DNA from: an uncultured Bacteroidia bacterium
GTDB taxonomy: Bacteria; Bacteroidota; Bacteroidia; Bacteroidales; UBA932
Direction: 5' to 3'
Assembly (NCBI GenBank): GCA_902778105.1
Contig: CACYWN010000028.1
Coordinates: 1 to 64,000 of the forward strand
DNA: 64,000 nt
How positions within the stretch are numbered: position 1 is the first letter of the stretch; each line of letters begins with the position of its first letter. A program made the position numbers and the translations under genes. Below the pieces are notes generated by a model that did no database searches, had not been told where the DNA came from, and saw only the letters and a program-made list of their open reading frames with translations. This document shows positions 41,027 to 50,228 of the stretch, in pieces.

Positions 41027-43465
41027 ATGAAGAAAATACTGAAATATTCTGCCATCGCAGCTCTCTGCCTGGCTGCCGTCTCCCTGACCGGCTGCAAGCA
41101 TGAAGAGTACGATACTGACCAGTATGCCGGCGCCGTAGCGCTGAGCGCCGTCGCCCCGAATCCGGTGATGCGCGGCGGCCAACTCCGCATCCTGGGTACG
41201 AACCTGGAGAATGTCTCCGAGATCCGTTTCGCCGGCGGCATCACGGTGACCGACTTTACCGTCACCAAGTCCGGTGACCATGGAGAGTTGAGGGTCATGG
41301 TCCCGGTCGAGGGACCCGAAGTGGGAAAAGTGTCCATCGTGACCAAGGACGGCACCGTCCTGGAGTCCTTCGCGGACCTGGAATTCACCGAGCCCATCGA
41401 ACTGGATTCCTTCTCTCCGGCGGAGGTCCTCTCCGGCGATGTGGTTACCGTAAAGGGTGAATACCTGAACAACGTGCAGGAAGTGATCCTGGGCGGGGTG
41501 TACATCACTGAATTCGTGAGCAAGGAACGCCACGAACTCAAGTTCGTCGTTCCTTCCGATGCCGTTACCGGCTATGTGATTGTGGGCGACGTGAACGAGA
41601 TCGCCGATCCGAACACGATTCCGAACCAGATCTATTCCGCGACGGAACTCGTCGTCGGGGATCCTACCGTGGACGAGGCTGCGAAAGCGACTTACAAGAG
41701 CGGCGATGTCGTCACCGTCACCGGTGCCCACCTGGACATGATCCAGCAAGTGGACCTTGTCGGTGCGGCGGATGTCGACTTCTCCGTGGCTGAAGACGGC
41801 AAGAGCCTCTCCTTCACCCTGCCGGCTTCTGCAACGGACGGTGCGGTCACCCTCACTTCCTTTGCCGGCAAGTCCTTCTCCGCCGGTGAGATCGAGACCG
41901 TGACGGTCGCCGACCTCGCCATCAAGTCCCTCGCTGAGGACGGTCGCTACAAGGCCGGCTGCGAGGTGGAGATCACCGGTTCCGACCTGGATCTCGTGAC
42001 CAAGGTGGACTTCGTCAATGCCCCGGCTTCCTTCTATCTGGATGGAGGAAAGCTTTACGCCACGCTTCCCGCTGCTGCCAAGGATGGCAGCGTGACCGTG
42101 ACCCTGGGCTCCGGCAAGCAGGCTTACACGCCTGAAATCGAGGTGGTCAAGCCCGTCATCACGGCTTGCGACAGCCCGGACGGCGTGGCCGGCGAGACGG
42201 TCGTCAAGATCTACGGCAACGACCTCGACCTCGTGACCGGCGTCACCATCGGCGACGACTTCAATGGACTCATTCCCTGCGAATTCCTGAAAGTCCCCGC
42301 CGAAGACGGCAGCGTGGTCCTGGAAGTAACCCTTCCGCGCAATGCCTATACGGGTCCTGTCACCGTGTCATCCGCAGCCGGTTATACGTCTGCGACGGAT
42401 GAGATCGTTGTCACTTATGACGAGCCGGTGTCCATCGTTTTCGACGAGCCTTCCTATGCGCTGGGCAAGAAGATCACGATCCATGGTACGAATCTCCTGA
42501 AGATCGAATCCATCCAGATCAAGGGCAAGAAGGTCCTGGACTATCAGCTCCATGCCGATGACGCCATGTCCTTCTCCCTGCCGGAAGAAATTGTGAGCCC
42601 GGGTGCCTATCGCCTGTCCCTTGTGCTGGTGGACGGTACGGAACTCACATGGGCGGTTCCTTTCGAGGTGACGGCCCCCTTCACGGAAATCACCATCTGG
42701 GAAGGCAGCCAGATCATCAATGGATGGAGCGGAGCCACTTTCGGTGACAACCGTTTCGTCTGGGCCGAGAACGGTATCCGCGAAGGCGATGTCATCAAGA
42801 TCTATTTCACCGCTCCGGAAGAGGGATGGTGGGATCTCCAGCTTTGCAACGGTCACTGGGGCGGTCTCTCCATCGATGAACTGGACGGCGGCAACGAGGT
42901 CAAGCAGGGGGCATTCCCCGGCGGAACCCAAACGTTCTCCTTCAATGTTACGGCCGGCATTCTGGCTTCCCTGACGGAAGATGCGGGCTGGGGTGGCGCT
43001 TTCATCATCAACGGCGACGGAAATGTGGAGGTGACCAAGATTTCCCTCATCCAGTATGGCGCGACGGAAACGACGGTCTTCGAAGGACCGGTTTCCCTGA
43101 CCTGGGGTGATGACGGGCGTTTCGGCCTGGCCATGTCCTTCTTCGATGCCGCCACTGCAGACTCCAAACTCATCATCTACTTCCATCAGACGGATAATTG
43201 GGGCCAGGTCCAGTTCAATGACGGCTGGTGGGGCAATGGTGACATTGTATTTCCCGAACTCGGTGGCGCATACCTGAATACGGACAATGTCGGGGGAAAG
43301 GATGTCGAGAAGATCGAACTGACCCTGACGGCGAGTCTCCTGGAGATCATCCGGTCCAGGGCCGGAGATTATTTCGGCGTGAATACCGCATACCAGGGTG
43401 ACGGCCGTGTAGGCATGGTCATCCAGGGCTCTGACTGGGTCATTGACAAGATCACCATCCAGTAG
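41027..43465 (+). CDS. Multi-TIG surface lipoprotein with duplicated C-terminal module
   Basis: Lipoprotein of 812 residues; lipobox SLTGC (Cys23). About six TIG-like repeats (~35-545) are recognisable by recurring G-x-x-V-x-V-x-G-x-x-L-x-x-V motifs. Two related C-terminal modules follow, each opening with T-x-x-x-EG and having W-G-Q/D-V/L-Q-L/F plus a G-W-W/G-H-W-G patch (~548-680 and ~683-812). The modules look like carbohydrate-binding domains, so the TIG stack would hold them away from the membrane. A hairpin follows the gene before the first GH26. Confidence 0.78.
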   Translation: MKKILKYSAIAALCLAAVSLTGCKHEEYDTDQYAGAVALSAVAPNPVMRGGQLRILGTNLENVSEIRFAGGITVTDFTVTKSGDHGELRVMVPVEGPEVGKVSIVTKDGTVLESFADLEFTEPIELDSFSPAEVLSGDVVTVKGEYLNNVQEVILGGVYITEFVSKERHELKFVVPSDAVTGYVIVGDVNEIADPNTIPNQIYSATELVVGDPTVDEAAKATYKSGDVVTVTGAHLDMIQQVDLVGAADVDFSVAEDGKSLSFTLPASATDGAVTLTSFAGKSFSAGEIETVTVADLAIKSLAEDGRYKAGCEVEITGSDLDLVTKVDFVNAPASFYLDGGKLYATLPAAAKDGSVTVTLGSGKQAYTPEIEVVKPVITACDSPDGVAGETVVKIYGNDLDLVTGVTIGDDFNGLIPCEFLKVPAEDGSVVLEVTLPRNAYTGPVTVSSAAGYTSATDEIVVTYDEPVSIVFDEPSYALGKKITIHGTNLLKIESIQIKGKKVLDYQLHADDAMSFSLPEEIVSPGAYRLSLVLVDGTELTWAVPFEVTAPFTEITIWEGSQIINGWSGATFGDNRFVWAENGIREGDVIKIYFTAPEEGWWDLQLCNGHWGGLSIDELDGGNEVKQGAFPGGTQTFSFNVTAGILASLTEDAGWGGAFIINGDGNVEVTKISLIQYGATETTVFEGPVSLTWGDDGRFGLAMSFFDAATADSKLIIYFHQTDNWGQVQFNDGWWGNGDIVFPELGGAYLNTDNVGGKDVEKIELTLTASLLEIIRSRAGDYFGVNTAYQGDGRVGMVIQGSDWVIDKITIQ

Positions 43466-43473
43466 TTTTTAAT

Positions 43474-43499
43474 CCGGAGGGGGCTGACCCTCCCTCCGG
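43474..43499 (+). promoter_or_regulatory. Intergenic hairpin between binding proteins and glycoside hydrolases
   Basis: CCGGAGGG and CCCTCCGG pair around a 10-base loop just after the TIG lipoprotein stop, with no T-tract behind it. It could stabilise the 3' end of the susCD-SGBP mRNA or attenuate expression of the enzymes downstream. Confidence 0.5.
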
Positions 43500-43519
43500 G
43501 TTCCACTGAACACTTGATT

Positions 43520-44926
43520 ATGAAATACGCAAGGTTTTTCATCCTGGCCATGTCCATCCTGGCCCTTTGGGCCTGCAAGAAGGATCCGGTGACACCGGAT
43601 CCGGTGGACAATGCCCCGAAGGACATCACCCTGGATGCCGCTTCCTTCGACGTGCCGCAGAAAGGGCAGTCCCTGACCCTGACGGTCACGGCGCCTTCCC
43701 GCCCGAAAGTGACCGGCCTTCCGGACTGGATCGCCTTGACGGACGGGACTTACAAGGACTACAAGATCACCCTCGGTCTCCAGGTGGCGGAAAATACGGA
43801 CTATGCGGAGCGGTCGGCTACCCTGACCGTCACGTCCGGCACCCTTTCCAAGACGGTTTCCGTGAAACAGGCTGCGGCGGAAAGGCCGACGCCTCCGGAG
43901 CCCGCCACCGTCGACGCCGACCTGACCAATGCCCAGGCCAGTGCTTCCGCCCGCAAGGTCTATGAGTTCCTGCGGAAACAGGCCGGCCAGAAAATCCTAA
44001 GCGGCGTTCAGTCCGGCGGGACGGCCAACAACAATGACCGGGTGAACGAGGTTTTCCAGAAGACCGGAAAACATCCGGCCCTGGCCGGCTATGACTACAT
44101 CTTTCTCCAGTATTCTCCGACCCCGGCCGGGTGGAGTTGGGTAGTGAATTACGGCGACATTTCCGCCGCGAAGGAGCAGTGGAAGGCGAACGGCCTGGTT
44201 TCCTTCATGTGGCACTGGAATGTCCCGAATTCGGAGGCGGACTGGACGAAGGGCAAGGCCGGGAATTTCGATGGCTACAACTTCTACTGCGACAAGACCT
44301 CCTTCAGCATCGTCCGGGCCCTCCAGGAAGGGACCTGGGAGAACGAGTTCATCCTCCAGGATATCGAGAAGGTGGCCGGTTATCTGAAACTCCTCCAGGC
44401 GGAAGGAATCCCGGTCCTGTGGCGTCCGCTGCACGAAGCCGCCGGAAACTACACCCTGTACGGTTCCAACGGCGCCTGGTTCTGGTGGGGACGCGGCGGT
44501 GCCGAGCCTTGCAAGAAGCTCTGGAAACTGCTCCGTGACAAGTTGGAAGGGGAGTATGGCCTGGACAACCTGATCTGGGTCTGGACGCTGGATACGACGG
44601 TGGGCGCCGAAAAGGATTATGCATCCTGGTACCCCGGGAACGACCTGGTGGATATCGTGGGTGTGGATATCTATGCCGACGATACCGATGCCAAGTCCCG
44701 TCAGCACAAGGCTGCCGTGGACCTTTCCGGCGGACATAAGCTGGTGACGGTGAGCGAATGCGGCAACATCCCCGATCCCGGCAAATGCCTCTCGGCCGGG
44801 GAAACCTGGAACTGGTTCCTGGCCTGGGATTTGGAAAACTATCCCTTGAATACGGACGCTTATTGGAAGAGCCTGATGACTTCCAGCCGCGTCCTGACCC
44901 GTGAACAAATGCCATCCCTGAAATGA
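43520..44926 (+). CDS. GH26 beta-mannanase with BACON domain, lipoprotein
   Basis: Lipoprotein of 468 residues; lipobox ALWAC (Cys19). A BACON-like beta-sandwich (~35-118) precedes the GH26 barrel. The acid/base is Glu306 in LWRPLHEAAG and the nucleophile Glu413 in VTVSECGN. GH26 enzymes of this type cut internal beta-1,4-mannan bonds. The BACON domain is nearly the same as in the next gene, including a shared TGLPDW and DGTYKDYKIT. Its TGA overlaps the next ATG (ATGA). Confidence 0.9.
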   Translation: MKYARFFILAMSILALWACKKDPVTPDPVDNAPKDITLDAASFDVPQKGQSLTLTVTAPSRPKVTGLPDWIALTDGTYKDYKITLGLQVAENTDYAERSATLTVTSGTLSKTVSVKQAAAERPTPPEPATVDADLTNAQASASARKVYEFLRKQAGQKILSGVQSGGTANNNDRVNEVFQKTGKHPALAGYDYIFLQYSPTPAGWSWVVNYGDISAAKEQWKANGLVSFMWHWNVPNSEADWTKGKAGNFDGYNFYCDKTSFSIVRALQEGTWENEFILQDIEKVAGYLKLLQAEGIPVLWRPLHEAAGNYTLYGSNGAWFWWGRGGAEPCKKLWKLLRDKLEGEYGLDNLIWVWTLDTTVGAEKDYASWYPGNDLVDIVGVDIYADDTDAKSRQHKAAVDLSGGHKLVTVSECGNIPDPGKCLSAGETWNWFLAWDLENYPLNTDAYWKSLMTSSRVLTREQMPSLK

Positions 44927-46494
44927 TGAAACGATACCTGATCCTTGCCGCTTTGCTGGCGGCCGTCGCTTGCGAGAAGAATCCGGCGTCGGAGTCGACG
45001 ACTCCCGAGGCCCCGACGGCCATCACCCTGAGTGCCTCCTCTTTCACGCCTGTCCAGGCGGGGGAGACCCTCTCGCTGACCATTACGTCCCCAGCTCGGC
45101 CGAAGTTGACCGGCCTTCCGGACTGGATTGTCTTCCAGGACGGAACCTACAAGGACTACAAGATCACGGTCGGCCTGACCGTCGCGCCCAATGACGGTTA
45201 TGTGATCCGCGAAGCCACGGTGAACGTGACAGCCAGCGGTGTCGCCGATGCCACCTTTACGGTGAAGCAGGAAGGCAAGGCCGTTGTCCCGGACCCGACG
45301 CCGGGTACCAACGATGCCTGGAAAATGTCGGAGAGGCTGGGCCTGGGATGGAACCTGGGCAATCAGTTCGACGGCTATTACAACGGCTCGTGGGCCGGGG
45401 ATAAGGAGGGTTATCCGGATGAAGGCGTCTGGCAGCCCGACGGGGCCAAGAAAGCCACCCAGGCTACCTTCGACGGTGTCAGGAAAGCCGGTTTCACCAG
45501 TGTCCGGATTCCCGTTTCCTGGCTCAAGATGATCGGTGATGCTCCGGATTACAAGATTGACCCGACCTGGATGAACCGGATCTATGAGGTGGTGCAGTAT
45601 GCGCACAAGGCCGGGCTGGATGTCATCATCAATACCCATCACGACGAGAATCACGGCGTGAACAACGACTACCAGTGGCTGGACATCAAGAACGCCGCGG
45701 TCAAGAGCGAACTCAACGTCCGGATCAAGGCCAAGATCGAAGCGGTCTGGACCCAGATTGCCGAAAAGTTCAAGGATTGCGGCGACTGGCTCATCATGGA
45801 AGGTTTCAACGAACTCAACGACGGCGGCTGGGGCTGGAGCGCCGATTTCCGGGCCGATCCCACCCGCCAGTGCAACATCCTGAACGAGTGGAACCAGGTC
45901 TTCGTGGATGCCGTCCGGGCAACCGGCGGCAACAATGCCACCCGCTGGCTGGGCGTCCCCACGTACGCGGCCAATCCGCAGTTCACGCAGTATCTTACCC
46001 TGCCGCAGGATCCGGCCGGAAAGGTGATGGTTTCCGTCCATTTCTACGATCCTTCCGACTATACCATCGGTGACAAGCAGTATTCCGAATGGGGCCATAC
46101 CGGAGCTGTTGGGAAAAAAGCCCCGGGGGGCGATGAGGACCACGTGAAAGAGGTATTCAATATGCTGTGTACCAACTATGTGAACAAGAATATCCCGGTA
46201 TATATCGGTGAATTCGGTTGCTCGATGCGTGCCAAGGATACCCGCGCCTGGTATTTCTTCCTTTACTATCTGGAATATGTGGTCAAGGCAGCCAAGGTTT
46301 ACGGCATGCCCTGTTTCCTGTGGGATAACGGTGGAACGGACGTAGGCCAGGAGCAGCACGGCTACATCAATCATGGAACCGGCGGCTATCTGGGCAGTAG
46401 CAAGATCCCGGTCGACCGGATGGTGAAGGCCCGTTTCACGGAGGATGCCTCCTATACCCTCCAAACCGTCTATGACAGTGCACCCAATTTCTGA
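44923..46494 (+). CDS. GH5 endo-glucanase/mannanase with BACON domain, lipoprotein
   Basis: Lipoprotein of 523 residues; lipobox AAVAC (Cys17). BACON-like domain (~33-115), then a GH5 barrel opening LGLGWNLGNQFDG, as in subfamily 4 or 2 endoglucanases. Acid/base Glu297 in MEGFNELND; nucleophile Glu430 in YIGEFGCSM. Together with the GH26 enzymes it suggests the substrate is glucomannan, with both glucosyl and mannosyl linkages. Subfamily is not certain by eye. A two-base-shifted start (ATG 44926) is also possible. Confidence 0.87.
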   Translation: MMKRYLILAALLAAVACEKNPASESTTPEAPTAITLSASSFTPVQAGETLSLTITSPARPKLTGLPDWIVFQDGTYKDYKITVGLTVAPNDGYVIREATVNVTASGVADATFTVKQEGKAVVPDPTPGTNDAWKMSERLGLGWNLGNQFDGYYNGSWAGDKEGYPDEGVWQPDGAKKATQATFDGVRKAGFTSVRIPVSWLKMIGDAPDYKIDPTWMNRIYEVVQYAHKAGLDVIINTHHDENHGVNNDYQWLDIKNAAVKSELNVRIKAKIEAVWTQIAEKFKDCGDWLIMEGFNELNDGGWGWSADFRADPTRQCNILNEWNQVFVDAVRATGGNNATRWLGVPTYAANPQFTQYLTLPQDPAGKVMVSVHFYDPSDYTIGDKQYSEWGHTGAVGKKAPGGDEDHVKEVFNMLCTNYVNKNIPVYIGEFGCSMRAKDTRAWYFFLYYLEYVVKAAKVYGMPCFLWDNGGTDVGQEQHGYINHGTGGYLGSSKIPVDRMVKARFTEDASYTLQTVYDSAPNF

Positions 46495-46499
46495 CGCCT

Positions 46500-47600
46500 A
46501 TGAAAAAAACGATAACCCTTTTGTGCGCCCTGACGCTCCTCTCCGCCTGCTCGTCCGGCGACAAGAAACCGATGGAAACCCCGAAAGACCAATTGGTCGC
46601 AAAACTCTTTTCCTATGTAGAGAAAGGAGATATCCTTTACGGCCACCAGGATGACCTGTCCTATGGACACGCCTGGAAAGTGGAGGATTGGGAGGCCGAT
46701 TCCCTGACCCGTTCCGACGTCAAAGCCGTAACCGGGATGTATCCCGCCATCGTGGGATTCGACCTGGGCGGCATCGAGATGGGGGACAAGGCCAATCTGG
46801 ACAGCGTCGATTTCGGCCTCATCCGGAAGGCGGCGATGCTCCATGCTCAGCGCGGCGGAATCGTCACGTTTTCCTGGCATCCGCGCAACCCGCTTACGGG
46901 CGGTGACGCCTGGGATGTCTCCTCCGACCAGGTGGTGAAGTCCCTCCTGGAAGGCGGCGGACTGCATGACCTGTTCATGGACGTCTGGCTGAAGCGCCTC
47001 GGCGACTTCCTGGAGAGCCTGGAAGGGACGCCGGTCGTCTTCCGACCCTGGCATGAGAACGTCGGCAGTTGGTTCTGGTGGGGCGGAAAGCTGTGTACGG
47101 AACAGCAGTACAAGGAACTGTACCGGACCACCTGGACCTATCTCGTGAAGGCGCGTGGCCTGACGAACCTCCTCTGGTGCTATTCCCCGAACAGTAACAT
47201 TTCCGTCGATGACTATATGTCCCGCTATCCCGGCGACGAGTTCGTGGACATGTTCGGGATCGACCACTATGAGTACGTGGGTGAAGACGGCGTCGGGGAG
47301 GCGGGCGTCCGCTTCGCCGAGGAGCTCAAACGCAGCCTGACCTACATGAACCAGCTGGCCAAGGACCATCACAAGTTGATGTGCCTTTCCGAAACCGGGC
47401 TGGAAAGCCTTGGGGACCCGACCTGGTGGACCCGGGTGCTGTATCCCACCATCGCGGATTTCCCGGTCGCCTATGTCCTCACCTGGCGCAATGCGCATGA
47501 CAAGCCCGGGCATTTCTATGCGGCCTGGGAGGGCTTTGAGAATGCTCCCGACATGAAAGCATTCAGTGAGTTGGCAGATATCGTGTTCCTGAAACCATAA
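46500..47600 (+). CDS. GH26 beta-mannanase (mannobiose-producing type), lipoprotein
   Basis: Lipoprotein of 366 residues; lipobox LLSAC (Cys17) and no BACON domain. Acid/base Glu186 in FRPWHENVG and nucleophile Glu298 in LCLSETGLE. The sequence from ILYGHQDDLSYGHAW is typical of the short GH26 enzymes of Bacteroides mannan loci, several of which release mannobiose. It is followed after four bases by the GH130 gene, which consumes the epimerised product. Confidence 0.9.
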   Translation: MKKTITLLCALTLLSACSSGDKKPMETPKDQLVAKLFSYVEKGDILYGHQDDLSYGHAWKVEDWEADSLTRSDVKAVTGMYPAIVGFDLGGIEMGDKANLDSVDFGLIRKAAMLHAQRGGIVTFSWHPRNPLTGGDAWDVSSDQVVKSLLEGGGLHDLFMDVWLKRLGDFLESLEGTPVVFRPWHENVGSWFWWGGKLCTEQQYKELYRTTWTYLVKARGLTNLLWCYSPNSNISVDDYMSRYPGDEFVDMFGIDHYEYVGEDGVGEAGVRFAEELKRSLTYMNQLAKDHHKLMCLSETGLESLGDPTWWTRVLYPTIADFPVAYVLTWRNAHDKPGHFYAAWEGFENAPDMKAFSELADIVFLKP

Positions 47601-47604
47601 ACTT

Positions 47605-48765
47605 ATGAACTTCAACGAAAGACTGGTCGAACTGACCTTCAATCATGAGCAACTGCTTGCACGACCGAACGAGGCCGTGTGGGGAAATGGCGTGTATGAG
47701 CGCTACAAATATCCCGTCCTGACGGCGGACCACGCTCCGCTTTTCTGGCGGTATGACTTGAATGAAGCGACGAACCCTTACCTGATGGAGCGTTTCGGCG
47801 TCCACGCGACGCTGAACAGCGGCGCCATCAAGTGGAAGGGAAAGTATGTGCTGGTGGTCCGTGTGGAAGGGGCTGACCGGAAGAGCTTTTTCGCCGTGGC
47901 GGATAGTCCGAACGGGGTGGACAACTTCCGTTTCTGGGACCGTCCCATCACGATGCCGGAATGGGGGGAACCTGCGACGAACGTCTATGACATGCGCCTG
48001 ACCGCCCACGAGGACGGCTGGATCTACGGGATCTTCTGCGTGGAACGGAAGGATCCGGACGCCGCCCCCGGCGACCTGTCGTCGGCCGTGGCGGCCGCCG
48101 GCATCGCCCGGACGAAGGACCTGGTGAATTGGGAGCGCCTTCCGGACCTCCAGTCCAGGAGCCAGCAGCGGAACGTTGTCCTGCATCCCGAGTTCGTGGA
48201 CGGTAAATATGCCCTTTATACGCGCCCGCAGGACGGTTTCATCGACGCGGGCAGCGGCGGCGGCATCGGCTGGGCGCTGGTGGATTCGATGGAGCATGCG
48301 GTCGTGGAGGAGGAGAAGATCATCAACCTCCGTCACTACCACACTATCAAAGAAGTCAAGAACGGCGAAGGGCCGCACCCGATCAAGACCCCGCAGGGCT
48401 GGCTGCATCTGGCCCATGGCGTCCGCGGCTGCGCGAGCGGCCTCCGCTATGTCCTGTATATGTACATGACGGCCCTGGACGACCCCGCCCGCGTGATTGC
48501 GGAGCCGGCCGGCTTCTTCATGGCCCCGGAAGGGGAGGAGTACATCGGTGACGTGATGAATGTACTTTTCGCCAACGGCTGGATCGCCGATGAGGACGGG
48601 AAAGTGTTCATCTATTACGCATCTTCCGATACCCGGATGCATGTCGCGACCTCCACGGTGGACCGCCTGGTGGACTACTGTCTCCATACGGCCCCCGACG
48701 GCCTCCGGACCGGCCTGTCGGTGGAGACGCTGAACCGGCTCATCGACCGGAATTTGAAAAAATAG
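47605..48765 (+). CDS. GH130 4-O-beta-D-mannosyl-D-glucose phosphorylase
   Basis: Cytoplasmic enzyme of 386 residues with no signal peptide. It splits mannosyl-1,4-glucose with phosphate into mannose-1-phosphate and glucose. The catalytic acid Asp129 lies in NVYDMRLT, close to Asp131 of the Bacteroides fragilis enzyme. The phosphate-binding basic residues are expected in RSQQRNVVLHP. The start MNFNERLVELTFNHEQLLARPNEAVW is typical of subfamily 1. It needs a 2-epimerase to turn mannobiose into its substrate; a candidate is at 60526. Confidence 0.9.
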   Translation: MNFNERLVELTFNHEQLLARPNEAVWGNGVYERYKYPVLTADHAPLFWRYDLNEATNPYLMERFGVHATLNSGAIKWKGKYVLVVRVEGADRKSFFAVADSPNGVDNFRFWDRPITMPEWGEPATNVYDMRLTAHEDGWIYGIFCVERKDPDAAPGDLSSAVAAAGIARTKDLVNWERLPDLQSRSQQRNVVLHPEFVDGKYALYTRPQDGFIDAGSGGGIGWALVDSMEHAVVEEEKIINLRHYHTIKEVKNGEGPHPIKTPQGWLHLAHGVRGCASGLRYVLYMYMTALDDPARVIAEPAGFFMAPEGEEYIGDVMNVLFANGWIADEDGKVFIYYASSDTRMHVATSTVDRLVDYCLHTAPDGLRTGLSVETLNRLIDRNLKK

Positions 48766-48767
48766 CC

Positions 48768-48775
48768 TATCTTTG
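48768..48775 (+). promoter_or_regulatory. Possible internal promoter (-7 box) before the sugar transporter
   Basis: TATCTTTG matches the -7 consensus 20 bases before the transporter ATG; the -33 position is not convincing. It may give basal transporter expression. Confidence 0.4.
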
Positions 48776-48795
48776 CAAGAAAGACCTACGCAACC

Positions 48796-50139
48796 ATGGC
48801 CAAGTTGTCAGAAAAAATCGGATATGCCCTGGGTGATGCCGCTGCCGGCGGCATCACCTGGAAAGTCATGTCCATCGCCTTTCCGCTGTTCTTTACCAAT
48901 GTATTCGGCCTCACCGTCGCTGATACGGCGACCCTGATGCTGGTGGCCCGCCTGTTCGACGTCGTGACGGACCCGATGATGGGCGCCCTGGCGGACCGTA
49001 CGCAGTCCAAGTGGGGGACCTACCGTCCCTGGCTTATCTTCGGTGCCATCCCGCTGGGTATCGTCTTCGCCCTGCTGCTGTACACGCCGGACTTCGGCCC
49101 CGTGGGCAAGCGCATCTGGGCCTATTCGCTGTACCTGCTGATGATGGCGGTCTATACGGCCGTGAACGTGCCCTACGGCTCGCTCCTGGGTGTCATGACG
49201 GACGATGACAACGAGAAGAACGAGTTCTCCTCCTACCGGATGGTGGGCGCCTATGCCATGGGCTTCGTCACCCTGCTTTCCTTCCCGTACCTGCAGAAGA
49301 TGGTGGGCGGAAGCGAGGCGCACCAGTACGCGGTGCTCGGTGTCATCCTGGGCGCCCTGGCGGCCCTGGGAACCCTGGCCTGCGGCCTGCTGACGAAAGA
49401 GCGGTTGAAGCCCGTCCGGGCGGAGAAGTTCTCCTTCAAGCCTTTCGTCGACCTGTTCCGCAACAAGCCGTGGATCTATCTCACGCTCATCGGCATCTGC
49501 ACGAATTTCTTCAACGGATTCCGTTACGCCGTAGCCGGTTACCTGCTGGAGTATTGCCTGCACGGGAATGTGACCGTCTCCGGTCTCATCATCAACTACA
49601 CGGTGTTCATGACCTTCGGCGAGGTGACCTGCATGATCTTCGGCGGCCTGTCCCCGAAGTTCACCAGGTGGGTGGGCTCCAAGCGCAAGGCCTTCGTGTG
49701 GTCGGCCATCATCTGCGCCGTGACCTCCATCGCCTTCTTCTTCATCCCGATGGACCCGAAGTACATCTGGCTGATGATCGTGATGGTCATCCTGACTTCC
49801 ATCGGCATCGGCTTCTATTCCCCGCTGCTGTGGTCCATGTACGCCGACGTGGCGGACTACGCCACCGAGAAGAACGGCACCTCCTCCACGGGCCTCATCT
49901 TCTCCTCCGGTACCATGGCCCAGAAGTTCGGATCGGCCATTTCCGGCGCCCTGGTGGCCCTTCTGCTCGGCGTCGCCGGCTTCGTCTCCGGAACCGACCC
50001 GGCCACCGGCCAGACGGTCGTCACCATCACGAACGAGGCCTCCGTCCAGCAGATGATCTGGGCGCTGTTCTCGCTGTTCCCGGCGGCGATCGCCCTGCTG
50101 ATCGTGCTGCTGCTGCGGCTGTATCCGATCAAGAAATAG
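48796..50139 (+). CDS. GPH-type (MFS) glycoside:cation symporter
   Basis: Inner-membrane transporter of 447 residues with about 12 hydrophobic helices. The GPH/MelB signature is visible: an N-terminal GYALGDAAAGGITWKV, then DVVTDPMMGALADRTQSKWGTYRPWL. It sits last in the mannan locus and probably brings mannobiose or mannosyl-glucose into the cytoplasm for GH130. A strong terminator follows seven bases after the stop. Confidence 0.9.
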   Translation: MAKLSEKIGYALGDAAAGGITWKVMSIAFPLFFTNVFGLTVADTATLMLVARLFDVVTDPMMGALADRTQSKWGTYRPWLIFGAIPLGIVFALLLYTPDFGPVGKRIWAYSLYLLMMAVYTAVNVPYGSLLGVMTDDDNEKNEFSSYRMVGAYAMGFVTLLSFPYLQKMVGGSEAHQYAVLGVILGALAALGTLACGLLTKERLKPVRAEKFSFKPFVDLFRNKPWIYLTLIGICTNFFNGFRYAVAGYLLEYCLHGNVTVSGLIINYTVFMTFGEVTCMIFGGLSPKFTRWVGSKRKAFVWSAIICAVTSIAFFFIPMDPKYIWLMIVMVILTSIGIGFYSPLLWSMYADVADYATEKNGTSSTGLIFSSGTMAQKFGSAISGALVALLLGVAGFVSGTDPATGQTVVTITNEASVQQMIWALFSLFPAAIALLIVLLLRLYPIKK

Positions 50140-50145
50140 TTCTTT

Positions 50146-50187
50146 GTACAAGGTGTGATTCTATGGGTTACACCTTGTACGTTTTTT
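50146..50187 (+). terminator. Strong terminator closing the mannan locus
   Basis: GTACAAGGTGT and ACACCTTGTAC form an 11-bp stem with a 13-base loop, followed by GTTTTTT. Confidence 0.92.
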
Positions 50188-50228
50188 ATGGAAAATGCTT
50201 ATCTTTATAGGGATAAACCATGGATACG

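Noticed and set aside
44131..44538. Short plus-strand frames inside the GH26 gene in other phases
   Set aside because: Arg/Gly/Pro-rich shadow frames fully inside a gene with clear catalytic motifs.
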